64,000 bases of DNA from Nonomuraea endophytica (lineage in GTDB: Bacteria; Actinomycetota; Actinomycetes; Streptosporangiales; Streptosporangiaceae): the NCBI RefSeq assembly GCF_014203235.1, contig NZ_JACHIN010000007.1, positions 532,560-596,559 on the forward strand. The letters are read 5' to 3'. Position numbers and translations under genes: made by a program. The notes below the pieces were generated by a model. The model had not been told where the DNA came from and searched no databases. It saw only the letters and a program-made list of their open reading frames with translations. This document shows positions 34,621 through 42,582 of this stretch, in pieces (the stretch's first letter is position 1; the number at the start of each line of letters is the position of its first letter).

Positions 34621-34651
34621 CTGTGACGTGGGAGCTTCGTGCAGGTCACAG
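34621..34651. promoter_or_regulatory. Inverted repeat CTGTGAC-N17-GTCACAG before tetR
   Basis: Perfect 7-bp arms at 34621-34627 and 34645-34651, ending 16 bp before the tetR ATG. It shares the GTCAC core with the direct repeats on the P450 side, so one regulator could bind both. Confidence 0.48.
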
Positions 34652-34667
34652 CCGATAGGGTGCGGGC

Positions 34668-35300
34668 ATGGCTCATGTTCCCGCCGCCGAGCGGCGCCCG
34701 CAGATCGTGGAGGCGGCGATCGGGCTCATGGCCCGGGAAGGCGTCGCGGCCGGGAGCACCAGGGCCATCGCCGCCGAAGCGGGTGTCGCGCAGGCGATGG
34801 TGCACTACACCTTCGGCTCCAAGCAGGCGCTCTACCGGTCGGTGCTGGAGGAGCTCGGCAGGTCTCTGGTCGCCCGCGTTCAGGCGGCGCTGCCCACCGA
34901 CGCCGACTTCGGCGAGACGGTCTCGGCACTGGTCAACGAGCTGTGGCGAACGGTCACCGAGGAGCGCGAGCGCTACCGGCTGCTGACGGAGCTGATCATG
35001 CTCTCGCTGCGTGACCCAGTGTTGCGGCAGGTGGCCTCCGAGTTCACCCACAACCTCGACGCCACCGCGGCGCGCCTGCTCTCCGACGCCGCCACGCGCG
35101 CCGGGCAGGATCTCGCGCTGCCCGCCGAGGAGATCGCCCGCTTCTTCCTCAGCGGCTTCGACGGGATCGTGACCCGATACCTGACCGACGACTACGACCT
35201 CGCCGCCTGCGAGTCGACCCTGCGCCTCATGCTCGACACCACGATCGCGCTCGCCGTATCGGATGCTCGCCTTGAGCCGGGTGCTCGCCTTGAGCGGTGA
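34668..35300 (+). CDS. TetR family regulator
   Basis: 210 aa from the ATG at 34668. N-terminal HTH: PQIVEAAIGLMAREGVAAGSTRAIAAEAGVAQAMVHYTFGSKQALY, the classic TetR recognition helix ending in HYTFGSK. The C-terminal helical domain has no recognised ligand signature. It is divergent from the CYP102 gene; the 239-bp intergenic region carries GTCAC-based repeats near both genes. The likely role is autorepression and control of the P450, released by a fatty acid or xenobiotic (inference). The stop codon is followed in the same frame by a NUDIX remnant. Confidence 0.88.
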   Translation: MAHVPAAERRPQIVEAAIGLMAREGVAAGSTRAIAAEAGVAQAMVHYTFGSKQALYRSVLEELGRSLVARVQAALPTDADFGETVSALVNELWRTVTEERERYRLLTELIMLSLRDPVLRQVASEFTHNLDATAARLLSDAATRAGQDLALPAEEIARFFLSGFDGIVTRYLTDDYDLAACESTLRLMLDTTIALAVSDARLEPGARLER

Positions 35301-35585
35301 GGTACGCACGCGCGTGTCCGCGAACTGCGCGAGGAGACCGGCCTCGACCTCACCGCCGCACGCCTGGTGGCCGCCAGGACGTACGCTGTGACGCGGCTCG
35401 GGGTGAGCTCGCACCTGGTCGGCCTGTTCCACATCGCCGAGGTCGCCCCGGGCTCTCCGGCGGTGACCGAGGTGAACGGCACCACGGACGAGGTGGCCTG
35501 GCTGCCGATCACAACCCTCACAGACGCTCTTTCCCCAGCCGCAGCCGACGCCCTACGCCTGATCAGCGGTTACCAGCGGTCGTGA
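35301..35585 (+). pseudogene. N-terminally truncated NUDIX hydrolase
   Basis: Immediately after the tetR stop and in the same frame the sequence reads HARVRELREETGLDLTAARL, the second half of a NUDIX box (REL-x-EET-G), then LVAARTYAVTRLGVSSHLVG and EVAWLPITTLTDAL to the stop at 35583-35585. The first ~50 residues, including the Gly and first Glu of the box, are missing. The first possible start inside it (GTG 35367) lies after the NUDIX box, so no active enzyme is expected. It looks like a deletion that joined tetR to the tail of a NUDIX gene. It overlaps the aldo-keto reductase stop. Confidence 0.72.
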
Positions 35586-36547
35586 ACCTGGGCGCGGATG
35601 CGGCGGTCGTAAAGGTCTTCGACGGCGGCCAGTGTCTCGGGCGGCAGGGCGGGCAGGGCGGCGGCTGCGGCGTTGGCTCTGGCCTGGTCCACCGTGCTGG
35701 CGCCCGGGATCACCGTGGTCACGCCGGGCTGCTGGATCACCCAGCGCAGGGCCGTCTGGGCAGGGGTAGCACCGGCCGGGGCCAGGGCGGCGAACTCGGC
35801 CGCCGCCTCCAGGCCGGTCTCGTAGTCGACGCCGGAGAACGTCTCCCCCACGTCGAACGCCTCGCCGTGCCGGTTGTAAGCACGATGGTCGTCGACGGCG
35901 AAGACGGTGTCGCGGCGGAAGCGCCCCGACAGCAGGCCTGACGCCAGCGGCACCCGGGCGATGATCGCGACCCCGGCCGCCCGCGCCGCCGGGAGCACAC
36001 GTTCCAGCGGCTTGCGGCGGAAGGCGTTGAGGATGATCTGCACACTGGCCACACCCGGCCGGGCGATCGCGGCCAGCGCCTCGTCGCAGGTCTCGACGCT
36101 CACGCCGTAGGCGGCGATCCGGTCATCCCGCACGAGCGTGTCGAGCGCGTCGTAGACCTCGCCGGTGTCGAACACCGGGGTCGGCGGGCAGTGCAGTTGC
36201 ACCAGGTCGAGCCGGTCGACGCCGAGATTGGCGCGCGAACGGTCGGTCCACTCGACGAAGTTCTTCAGCGTGAACTCGGCCGGGTCCTGCGGGCCGCGGC
36301 GGCCCATCTTGGTGGCGACCGTGAGGCCGTCGTGCTCGCGCAGGAACCGGCCGATGAGGCGTTCGCTGCGGCCGTCGCCGTACACGTCGGCGGTGTCGAG
36401 GAAGGTCACGCCCGACGCGACGGCGGCGTCGAGGATGGCGAGCGCGTCGCGCTCGTCCACGTTCCCCCAGTCGGCGCCGAGTTGCCAGGTGCCGAGACCG
36501 ACCACCGAAGCGGATTGTCCTGATCTGCCAAATGCTCGCTGCTCCAC
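35570..36547 (-). CDS. Aldo/keto reductase
   Basis: 325 aa from the GTG at 36547, which has AGGGTGG upstream; a GTG at 36556 is an alternative. (beta/alpha)8 AKR with catalytic residues: Asp and Tyr in FLDTADVYGDGRSE, Lys in TVATKMGRRG, His in LVQLHCPP. The NADP-binding C-terminal end is VIPGASTVDQARANAAAA. The substrate is unknown; the sequence is like actinomycete YhdN/AKR12-type oxidoreductases. It is divergent from the PhyH gene and may share its control region. Confidence 0.88.
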   Translation of the reverse strand: MEQRAFGRSGQSASVVGLGTWQLGADWGNVDERDALAILDAAVASGVTFLDTADVYGDGRSERLIGRFLREHDGLTVATKMGRRGPQDPAEFTLKNFVEWTDRSRANLGVDRLDLVQLHCPPTPVFDTGEVYDALDTLVRDDRIAAYGVSVETCDEALAAIARPGVASVQIILNAFRRKPLERVLPAARAAGVAIIARVPLASGLLSGRFRRDTVFAVDDHRAYNRHGEAFDVGETFSGVDYETGLEAAAEFAALAPAGATPAQTALRWVIQQPGVTTVIPGASTVDQARANAAAAALPALPPETLAAVEDLYDRRIRAQVHDRW

Positions 36548-36682
36548 GGGTTCCACCCTAGAACGCCGCGGCCGGGCAGGACACCCGTAAGGGGCGGCCA
36601 CTAGATCGACGAGCCATCCCCCTAGTCGCACCTTTCAGCATATCCACTATCGCCCCCGTTGGGCAGCATGAATGGCGCAAGG

Positions 36683-36698
36683 TTGTCAAATCTGGCAA
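36683..36698. promoter_or_regulatory. TTGTCA-N4-TGGCAA dyad before the PhyH gene
   Basis: A 16-bp dyad (TTGTCA-AATC-TGGCAA) 39 bp upstream of the PhyH ATG, with another TGCCAA at 36704-36709. The same half-sites and spacing recur at 39780-39795 and related sites at 43342-43370. Confidence 0.5.
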
Positions 36699-36736
36699 CA
36701 ACCTGCCAACCCCTTCCCGGAATGGAGATTGGTCCC

Positions 36737-37543
36737 ATGACGCCTAGGTACGCCTCCACTGTCGAACTGCCGCGCCTGGACGACCTGACCCTCGACCGGT
36801 TCGCCGAGGACGGCTACCTGGTCCTGCCCGCCTTCCTGCCCGAGGGCCTGGTTGCCAGGCTGCGCCCCGAGGCCGACAAGTGGGTGGACGACGGCCTGCG
36901 CGCCCGTTCGATCGCCTCCACCACCAACCCCGAGCTGTACGGGCTGCCGCCGATCATGGAGCTGGAGCTCGACGCGCATGGCGAGCTGATCGGCCACCCG
37001 CCGCTCATGGCCGTGCTCAGTCAGCTGATGGGTCCCTCCTTCGTCTTCCACCACCTGCACAGCGACCGGCAGGCTCCCGGTCTGGCCGGCAAGCCCTGGC
37101 ATCACGACTATGAGCAGCGGCCGCAGGCCCACCGGGCGTACACGATGATCCACACGCTGCACTACCTCGACGGGCTGGACGAGGAGACCTCGGCGCTCGC
37201 GGTGCTGCCCGGTTCGCACCGGGAGGTCGCGGAGAAGGACGCGCGGGCCCGGTACGGCACGGCGTGGCTGCCCGGCGAGGTGCTCATCGAGGACCTGCCG
37301 CCCGGCTCGACGATCGTCATGCACTCGGCCCTCTTCCACGCCCGCCGTCCCCGGCCCGGCCTGCCCGGCAAGCCGCGCTACCTGGTCGACACCTCCTACT
37401 GCCAGGCCGGGACGCTGTGGCCGCCGGTGAAGCCGTACTGGCGGCACATGCTGCGGCGGGGCAGGGAGCTCGGGCTCGACCGCGGGCTGTGGCCCGATCT
37501 GTTCGACGCGCGGCACTTCGCCGAGTACGTCAAGCCGGCCTGA
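36737..37543 (+). CDS. Phytanoyl-CoA dioxygenase (PhyH) family protein
   Basis: 268 aa from the ATG at 36737 (GGAGATT upstream); the frame is open to 36659 but through the operator. Fe(II)/2-oxoglutarate dioxygenase of the PhyH family: DRFAEDGYLVLPAFLPEGLV at the start, HxD iron ligands in KPWHHDYEQR, the dimerisation and loop region LHYLDGLDEETSALAVLPGSHR, and distal His in STIVMHSALFHARRP with the Arg that binds 2-oxoglutarate. Substrate unknown; bacterial members hydroxylate diverse small molecules. It is followed after 14 bp by the RuvC-NodB fusion gene and the pair probably forms an operon. Confidence 0.85.
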   Translation: MTPRYASTVELPRLDDLTLDRFAEDGYLVLPAFLPEGLVARLRPEADKWVDDGLRARSIASTTNPELYGLPPIMELELDAHGELIGHPPLMAVLSQLMGPSFVFHHLHSDRQAPGLAGKPWHHDYEQRPQAHRAYTMIHTLHYLDGLDEETSALAVLPGSHREVAEKDARARYGTAWLPGEVLIEDLPPGSTIVMHSALFHARRPRPGLPGKPRYLVDTSYCQAGTLWPPVKPYWRHMLRRGRELGLDRGLWPDLFDARHFAEYVKPA

Positions 37544-37557
37544 CGGGAGCGCCGGTC

Positions 37558-38586
37558 ATGTTGTATTCGGGAGTCTCGTGGGGCGCCGACGGCTACGAGG
37601 TCGAGGTCCTGGACGTCGACGGGCGGGCCGCGCTGCCGCCGGCCAGGTTCGGCGCCGGGCAGATGGAGAGCTTGATCGGCCACCTGACCAGCCTCGGGGA
37701 CGGGCTCGTCACGGTCGTGGAGAGCACGATCGGCATCCTGGACGGCCGGATGATGAGCGCCGGTCTCGACGTCTACCGCGCCGATCCGCAGATCGTGCCC
37801 GGCCGGCCGGCGTTCGGCTCGGTGCCCGCGGGGCGGCTGGCCCGCGCCGCCTACCGCGACCTGGCCGCGCTGACCAGGCTGGATCCCGGCCGCGGCACAC
37901 AAACCGGGCGCGAGGGCGACCTTGAGGCGGGCATCGCCGACGGGGCCGCCGCCCTGGCCGCGCTCGCCGCCGCCGGTCGCTGCCTGAGCCATGGGCCGCG
38001 TGAACGCCGCGAGGTCGCGCTGACCTTCGACGACGGGCCGCAGCCGCCGTACACGGGACAGGTTCTCGACGTCCTGGAGAGGTACGGCGTGCGCGCCACC
38101 TTCTTCTGCGTCGGCCTGAACGCCGGGGCCCATGCGGAGGAGATCGCCAGGATGCGGGAGCAGGGGCACGCGGTGGGCAACCACACCTGGTCGCACCCGT
38201 TCCTGCCCGAACTGTCGCGGGCGCAGCTGGCCGAGCAGATCGAGCGGACCGGGGCGGCCATCGCGGGAGCGGGCGGCGGGCGGGCGCCGGTGTTGTTCCG
38301 CCCGCCGTACGGCTCGCGCAACGCCGAGGTGATGGGCTGGCTGCGCGAGCTTGGCACGACGGTGGTGTTGTGGGACGTGGAGCCGTTCGACTGGGCGATG
38401 CCCGGCGCGCGGGAGATCGCCGAGATCGTGCTCGGCCAGGTGCGGCCGGGCTCGATCATCCTGCTGCACGACGGCGGCGGCGACCGCTCGCAGACGGTCG
38501 GCTCACTGGCGCCGATGATCGAGGGGCTGCTGGATCGCGGCTACCGGTTCGTGCTGGTGGACGAGCTTCAGCGAGTGACCAGGTAG
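37558..38586 (+). CDS. IS110/RuvC-like domain fused to a NodB polysaccharide deacetylase
   Basis: 342 aa from the ATG at 37558 (GGGAG upstream). Residues 1-~135 read like the N-terminal DEDD (RuvC-like) domain of IS110 transposases: YSGVSWGADGYEVEVLDVDG, VVESTIGILDGRMMSAGLDV, YRADPQIVPGRPAF and DLAALTRL; the first catalytic Asp of that family is Ser here. Residues ~155-340 are a NodB deacetylase with TFDDGPQPPYTG, the metal ligands in GNHTWSHPF, RPPYGSR, and LLHDGGGDR. No signal peptide, so it acts inside the cell, unlike most NodB enzymes. Substrate unknown; the PhyH gene is just upstream. Confidence 0.8.
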   Translation: MLYSGVSWGADGYEVEVLDVDGRAALPPARFGAGQMESLIGHLTSLGDGLVTVVESTIGILDGRMMSAGLDVYRADPQIVPGRPAFGSVPAGRLARAAYRDLAALTRLDPGRGTQTGREGDLEAGIADGAAALAALAAAGRCLSHGPRERREVALTFDDGPQPPYTGQVLDVLERYGVRATFFCVGLNAGAHAEEIARMREQGHAVGNHTWSHPFLPELSRAQLAEQIERTGAAIAGAGGGRAPVLFRPPYGSRNAEVMGWLRELGTTVVLWDVEPFDWAMPGAREIAEIVLGQVRPGSIILLHDGGGDRSQTVGSLAPMIEGLLDRGYRFVLVDELQRVTR

Positions 38587-38595
38587 CCGCCTCGC

Positions 38596-39759
38596 TCAGA
38601 TGCGCCGCAGGCCGATGGCCAGTGTGACGGCGGTCAGCGCGACCAGTCCCGCGAGCGTGGTGGTCAGCCCGGCGGCGTCGGCGAACCAGCCGACCAGCAC
38701 CGGCCCGATCAGCAGCCCGCTGTAGGTGAGCGTGTTGACCTTGGCCAGGGCGGACGCGGGATTGTCGGCGCCGTGCCCGATCGAGCTGAAGATGATCGGC
38801 ACGAGCACCGACAATCCCAGCCCGACCAGGGCGAACCCGGCGATCGACAGCCACGCCACCGGTGCGGCCACCGCGAGCGCGAACCCGGCCACCGCGATGA
38901 CGCCGCTCCAGCGGACCAGGCGGGCGGGGCCGTACCTCTCGTGCAGGCGGTCGCCGACCAGGCGCCCGCCCGCCTCGCAGACGCTGAAGCCGACGTAGCC
39001 GAGCGAGGCGGCGGCCAGCGTGGCGCCGAGGTGCTCGTGCAGGAAGATGCCGCTCCAGTTGCCGACCGCGCCGGAGACCACGAGCACGACCGTCCCGGTG
39101 AGGCCGAACACGAGCACCCGCGCGGTCCAGCCGCCGCGCGCCCGCTCCTCGGGCGCGCGGGCGCCCGTCCTGTCGGCGCGCCCGGAAAGCATGCCCCGCC
39201 CAGCCGGTACGGCCAGCGCCACCATGGCCACGGCCACCAGCGTGAAGTGCTGGCCCATCGTGAGCCCGGCCTTGAGCGAGAGCCCGCCGAGCACGGAGCC
39301 GATCGCGGCGCCGATGCTCCAGGCGGCGTGGCAGCTGTTCATGACGTGCCGCTTGAGCGTGCGTTCGACGGTGATGGCGTGGGCGTTCATCGACACGTCG
39401 ATCACCCCGTCGACCGCGCCGAACAGCACCAGCACCACGCCGAACCAGACGAGGTCGCCGGCGAGGGCGTAGCAGGGCAGCAGCAGGGGCAGCGCGATCA
39501 CGGCGGCGCGTACGACCGGCGCGCTGCCGTGGCGGGCGACGAGGCGGCCGGTGAGCTGCATCGCGACCAGCGCCGACAGGATCGGCAGCGTGAACAGCAG
39601 GCCGAGCTGCCCGTCGGAGAGCCCGAACTGGAGCTTCATGGACGGGATGCGCACGAAGTAGCTCGCGAGGACCATCCCGGTGACGAGGAAGGGGACCGCG
39701 GCCATCCAGGGTGCGCGGCGGTCAGGAAGAAGGCCGGTGGCCCGCGTCGTCTCGATCAA
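38596..39759 (-). CDS. MFS transporter
   Basis: 387 aa from the TTG at 39759, which has GGGAG six bases upstream; earlier starts (GTG 39807, TTG 39822) would read through the operator region. Twelve hydrophobic segments with MFS signatures (QLGLLFTLPILSALVAMQLTGRLVARHGSAPVV; DGVIDVSMNAHAITVERTLKR; RLVGDRLHERYGPARLV). The DVSMNAHA motif is typical of the FucP/YbjJ-like sugar-porter-related group. It converges with the deacetylase gene (9 bp apart) and is divergent from a glycosyltransferase. The substrate, import or export, is unknown. Confidence 0.85.
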   Translation of the reverse strand: MIETTRATGLLPDRRAPWMAAVPFLVTGMVLASYFVRIPSMKLQFGLSDGQLGLLFTLPILSALVAMQLTGRLVARHGSAPVVRAAVIALPLLLPCYALAGDLVWFGVVLVLFGAVDGVIDVSMNAHAITVERTLKRHVMNSCHAAWSIGAAIGSVLGGLSLKAGLTMGQHFTLVAVAMVALAVPAGRGMLSGRADRTGARAPEERARGGWTARVLVFGLTGTVVLVVSGAVGNWSGIFLHEHLGATLAAASLGYVGFSVCEAGGRLVGDRLHERYGPARLVRWSGVIAVAGFALAVAAPVAWLSIAGFALVGLGLSVLVPIIFSSIGHGADNPASALAKVNTLTYSGLLIGPVLVGWFADAAGLTTTLAGLVALTAVTLAIGLRRI

Positions 39760-39779
39760 GGCCGCTCCCGCATCGTGGG

Positions 39780-39827
39780 TTGCCAAGAATGACACACAGC
39801 TTGGCACTTTATTGCCTTCCAATGCAA
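39780..39827. promoter_or_regulatory. Tandem TTGCCA-type dyads between MFS and glycosyltransferase
   Basis: TTGCCA-AGAA-TGACAC (39780-39795) matches the PhyH-side dyad in half-sites and four-base spacing; TTGCCT-TCCA-ATGCAA (39812-39827) has the same 16-bp architecture with weaker arms. TGCCAAG (39781-39787) and CTTGGCA (39800-39806) also form an inverted repeat. They fill the 88-bp divergent region. Confidence 0.5.
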
Positions 39828-39847
39828 ACCCGTGTCAATCTGGGGGC

Positions 39848-41005
39848 ATGAAGGTCAGCATCGTGATCCCGTACAAGCGGCGCCTGCACACCATCCGCGG
39901 CACGTTCGCCGCGCTCGCGGAGCAGACCATGGACCCCTCGCGGTTCGAGGTCCTCGTCGGGGCGATGGAGTACGAACCGGAGTACGTGGCGGCCTGCCGG
40001 GACTTCCCCACCCTCGGCATTCGCACGGTCATGACCGGCGAGGACTGGAACACCGGCCGCGCCAGGAACCTGCCGCTGCCGCTGGCCCGCGGGCAGGTCG
40101 TGGTGTTCCTCGACGCGGACATGGCGCTGCCGCCCGGCCTGCTCGACCGCCTCTACGACCACTACTTCCAGCACGGGCAGAACGTCTGCGTCCTGGGCCA
40201 GACGCTGGGCTACGACGAGGTCGTCGAGAGCGACGTGGCCGAAGCGGAGGCGCTGCCGTACAGCCACTATCGGCAGGTGCTCGCCGATTTGGAGGCCGGA
40301 CCCGAGCTGAGGGCGGACCCGCGCTGGACCGACGCGTACGCGCCCGCCTTCGCCCGTTTCCCCTGGGCCTTCACCCGCACCGGGCTCGTGGCGCTGCCCG
40401 CCGCGACCATCAGGCGGCACGACCTCACCTTCGACCAGGGCTTCCACGGCTGGGGGCCCGAGGACCAGGAGTGGGGGCTGCGGGTCGCGCGGACCGGCAC
40501 GCCCATCGTCCTCGGCCGCGACATCTACGGGCTGCACCTGCCGCACCACCGCGACGTCGCGGCCAACGGCGCGACCGCCTGGCGCAACAACCGCTACTAC
40601 CTGGGCAAATGGCCGCGCAGGGAGCTGGAGCTGGCGCTCGCCTACGGCTGGCTCGGCGCCGACGAGGTCTACCCGGCGGTCGAGCGCGAGCTGGCCGGCA
40701 ACCCGCTGAGCGTGGTGCGCGGCCTGGTCGACGGCACCGACATGCTGGTCGTCGGCGCGCCGATCGCCGACCGGGCGCAGGTGCCCCACACACCCGAGCT
40801 GAGCTCGCTGTTCGACGGGCGGGCTCCCTACGACGTGCTGCCGCTGGCCGGGTTCGCCCTGCCGTACGGTGACAAGAGCGTCGACGAGTGCCGTATTCTG
40901 CCGCCCATCCAGCGGCTGAGCGAGCGCTTCCAGGACACCATCGTGCGCGAGGCCGAACGCGTCTCCCGCAAGCTCGTCGCACCCGCGGGGGACGAGCGAC
41001 GCTAG
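39848..41005 (+). CDS. GT2 family glycosyltransferase with galactosyltransferase-type C-domain
   Basis: 385 aa from the ATG at 39848 (GGGGG upstream). N-terminal GT-A fold: MKVSIVIPYKRRLHTIRGTF, NTGRARNLPLPLARGQVVVFLDADMALP (the DxD motif is DAD). The second motif FHGWGPEDQEWGLRVARTG is the Glyco_transf_7C signature with the catalytic acidic residues, as in chondroitin/galactosyl transferases. It then runs ~120 residues with no recognised domain. No membrane helix. It is followed 13 bp later by alditol oxidase, probably in the same transcript. The acceptor is unknown. Confidence 0.86.
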   Translation: MKVSIVIPYKRRLHTIRGTFAALAEQTMDPSRFEVLVGAMEYEPEYVAACRDFPTLGIRTVMTGEDWNTGRARNLPLPLARGQVVVFLDADMALPPGLLDRLYDHYFQHGQNVCVLGQTLGYDEVVESDVAEAEALPYSHYRQVLADLEAGPELRADPRWTDAYAPAFARFPWAFTRTGLVALPAATIRRHDLTFDQGFHGWGPEDQEWGLRVARTGTPIVLGRDIYGLHLPHHRDVAANGATAWRNNRYYLGKWPRRELELALAYGWLGADEVYPAVERELAGNPLSVVRGLVDGTDMLVVGAPIADRAQVPHTPELSSLFDGRAPYDVLPLAGFALPYGDKSVDECRILPPIQRLSERFQDTIVREAERVSRKLVAPAGDERR

Positions 41006-41018
41006 ACCAGGAGCCGAC

Positions 41019-42305
41019 ATGCCGATCACGAACTGGGCGGGCAACGTCACCTTCGGCGCGGCCCGCGTGCACCGGCCGGAATCCCTCGACGAACTGCGCC
41101 GCGTGGTGGCGGCCGGGCCGCGCGTACGGGCCCTGGGCAGCGGCCACTCCTTCAGCCTCGTCGCCGACACCAGCCACGACCTGGTCCGCCTGGACGGCCT
41201 GCCGCCCACGGTCGAGATCGACGCCGAGCGCTCGACCGCCACCGTCGCCGCCGGCCTGCGCTACGCCGAGGTCGCCGAGCACCTGCACCGCGCCGGGTTC
41301 GCACTGGCCAACATGGCCTCACTCCCGCACATCTCGGTCGCCGGATCGTGCGCGACCGGCACCCACGGCTCCGGCGACAGCCGCCGCTGCCTGGCCGCCG
41401 CCGTCGTCGCCCTGCAGCTCGTCGGCCCCGACGGCGACCTGGTCGAGCTGAGCCGCGAGCACGACCCCGGCGTCTTCCCCGGCGCCGTCGTCGCACTCGG
41501 CGCGCTCGGCGTCGTCACCCGGCTGACGCTGGAGATCGAGCCCGCCTTCGACGTGGCGCAGCGGGTCCGGCTCGACGTGCCGCTCGATGAGGTCTCCGAG
41601 CGTTTCGACGAGGTGTACGGCGCCGCCTACAGCGTCAGCACGTTCACCGACTGGCGCGGCGGCAAGGCCGAGGTGTGGCTCAAGCACCGCCTCGACGAGG
41701 AGAGCTCCGGCTGGCTGTCCGGCGCGGGCTTCGGCGACGGCTGGTCGGAAAGCGGGTGGGCCGGCGGCCGCGCAGCCGAACGACCGGTGCACCCGGTGCC
41801 CGGCATGCCGCCCGAGTCCTGCACCGAACAGCTCGGAGTGCCGGGCCCCTGGCACGAACGGCTACCGCACTTCCGCCCCGAGTTCCTGCCCGGCGCGGGC
41901 GAGGAACTGCAGTCGGAGTACTACCTGCCCCGCGAGGCGGCCCGCAAGGCGTTCGAGGCGATCAGGGAGATCGGCCCGCTGGTGGCGCCCGTGCTGCACG
42001 TCTCGGAGGTGCGTACCGTCTGCGGCGACGACCTCTGGCTCAGCCCCGCCTACGGCCGCGACACCGTCACCCTGCACTTCACCTGGATCCGCGACGCGGC
42101 GGCCGTCATGCCCGCCCTGGCCGAGGTCGAGGAGCGCCTCATGCCGCTGGGCGCCCGCCCGCACTGGGGCAAGCTCACCACGGCCAGACCCCGGCAGATC
42201 AGCGCGATGTACGAGCGGGCGGCCGAGTTCGGGCGGCTGGCCCGCAAGCTCGACCCGTCGGGCAAATTCCGCAACGCCTACGTGGACGCGCTCTTCCCCG
42301 CCTAG
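41019..42305 (+). CDS. aldO: Alditol oxidase (FAD, AldO-like)
   Basis: 428 aa from the ATG at 41019. Very similar along its length to Streptomyces coelicolor AldO: ITNWAGNVTFGA at the start, GSGHSFS whose His binds FAD covalently, LANMASLPHISVAGSCATGTHGSG, FTDWRGGKAEVWLK, HPVPGMPPESCTEQLGVPGP, WHERLPHFRPEF, LSPAYGRDTV and RPHWGKL with the substrate residues. AldO oxidises xylitol, sorbitol and similar polyols at C1 to the aldose with release of H2O2. It carries a ~20-residue Gly/Trp-rich insertion (GFGDGWSESGWAGGRAAE) relative to AldO. Soluble, cytoplasmic. Confidence 0.92.
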   Translation: MPITNWAGNVTFGAARVHRPESLDELRRVVAAGPRVRALGSGHSFSLVADTSHDLVRLDGLPPTVEIDAERSTATVAAGLRYAEVAEHLHRAGFALANMASLPHISVAGSCATGTHGSGDSRRCLAAAVVALQLVGPDGDLVELSREHDPGVFPGAVVALGALGVVTRLTLEIEPAFDVAQRVRLDVPLDEVSERFDEVYGAAYSVSTFTDWRGGKAEVWLKHRLDEESSGWLSGAGFGDGWSESGWAGGRAAERPVHPVPGMPPESCTEQLGVPGPWHERLPHFRPEFLPGAGEELQSEYYLPREAARKAFEAIREIGPLVAPVLHVSEVRTVCGDDLWLSPAYGRDTVTLHFTWIRDAAAVMPALAEVEERLMPLGARPHWGKLTTARPRQISAMYERAAEFGRLARKLDPSGKFRNAYVDALFPA

Positions 42306-42582
42306 GCACTCCTGGTTTTCCAGTCGGCCCTGACCTGGGCGATCATGTGCACGGCGGTGGCCTCCAGCGCCGTGCACGGCGAGCGCAACCGCTCCGAACG
42401 ACAGCGCCCATCCTCGGGCCCTGGTCCAGGTCGCGTCGTCCACGGCCAGTTCGGCGCGCCCCGAGCACCGCGTCCCACACCGCTTCCAGCGCGACCGCCC
42501 GCACCGCTTCGCGCGTGACGGCGTCCCACTCGACGGGCAGCCCCTGCGCCGCGAGCAGGTGCGCGTCGATGACCCGCCCCGT
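42302..42582 (-). pseudogene. Degraded gene fragment, phosphotransferase-like tail
   Basis: The minus strand reads a fragment WDAVTREAVRAVALEAVWDA, then shifts frame to AELAVDDATWTRARGWALSF, which resembles the C-terminal VDDATWARGRGWALS motif of aminoglycoside/macrolide phosphotransferase-like enzymes, and then shifts again to MIAQVRADWKTRSA. At least two frameshifts interrupt it and no start with a ribosome site is visible. It overlaps the aldO stop by four bases. It is probably a decayed kinase gene; the assignment rests on one short motif. Confidence 0.5.
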
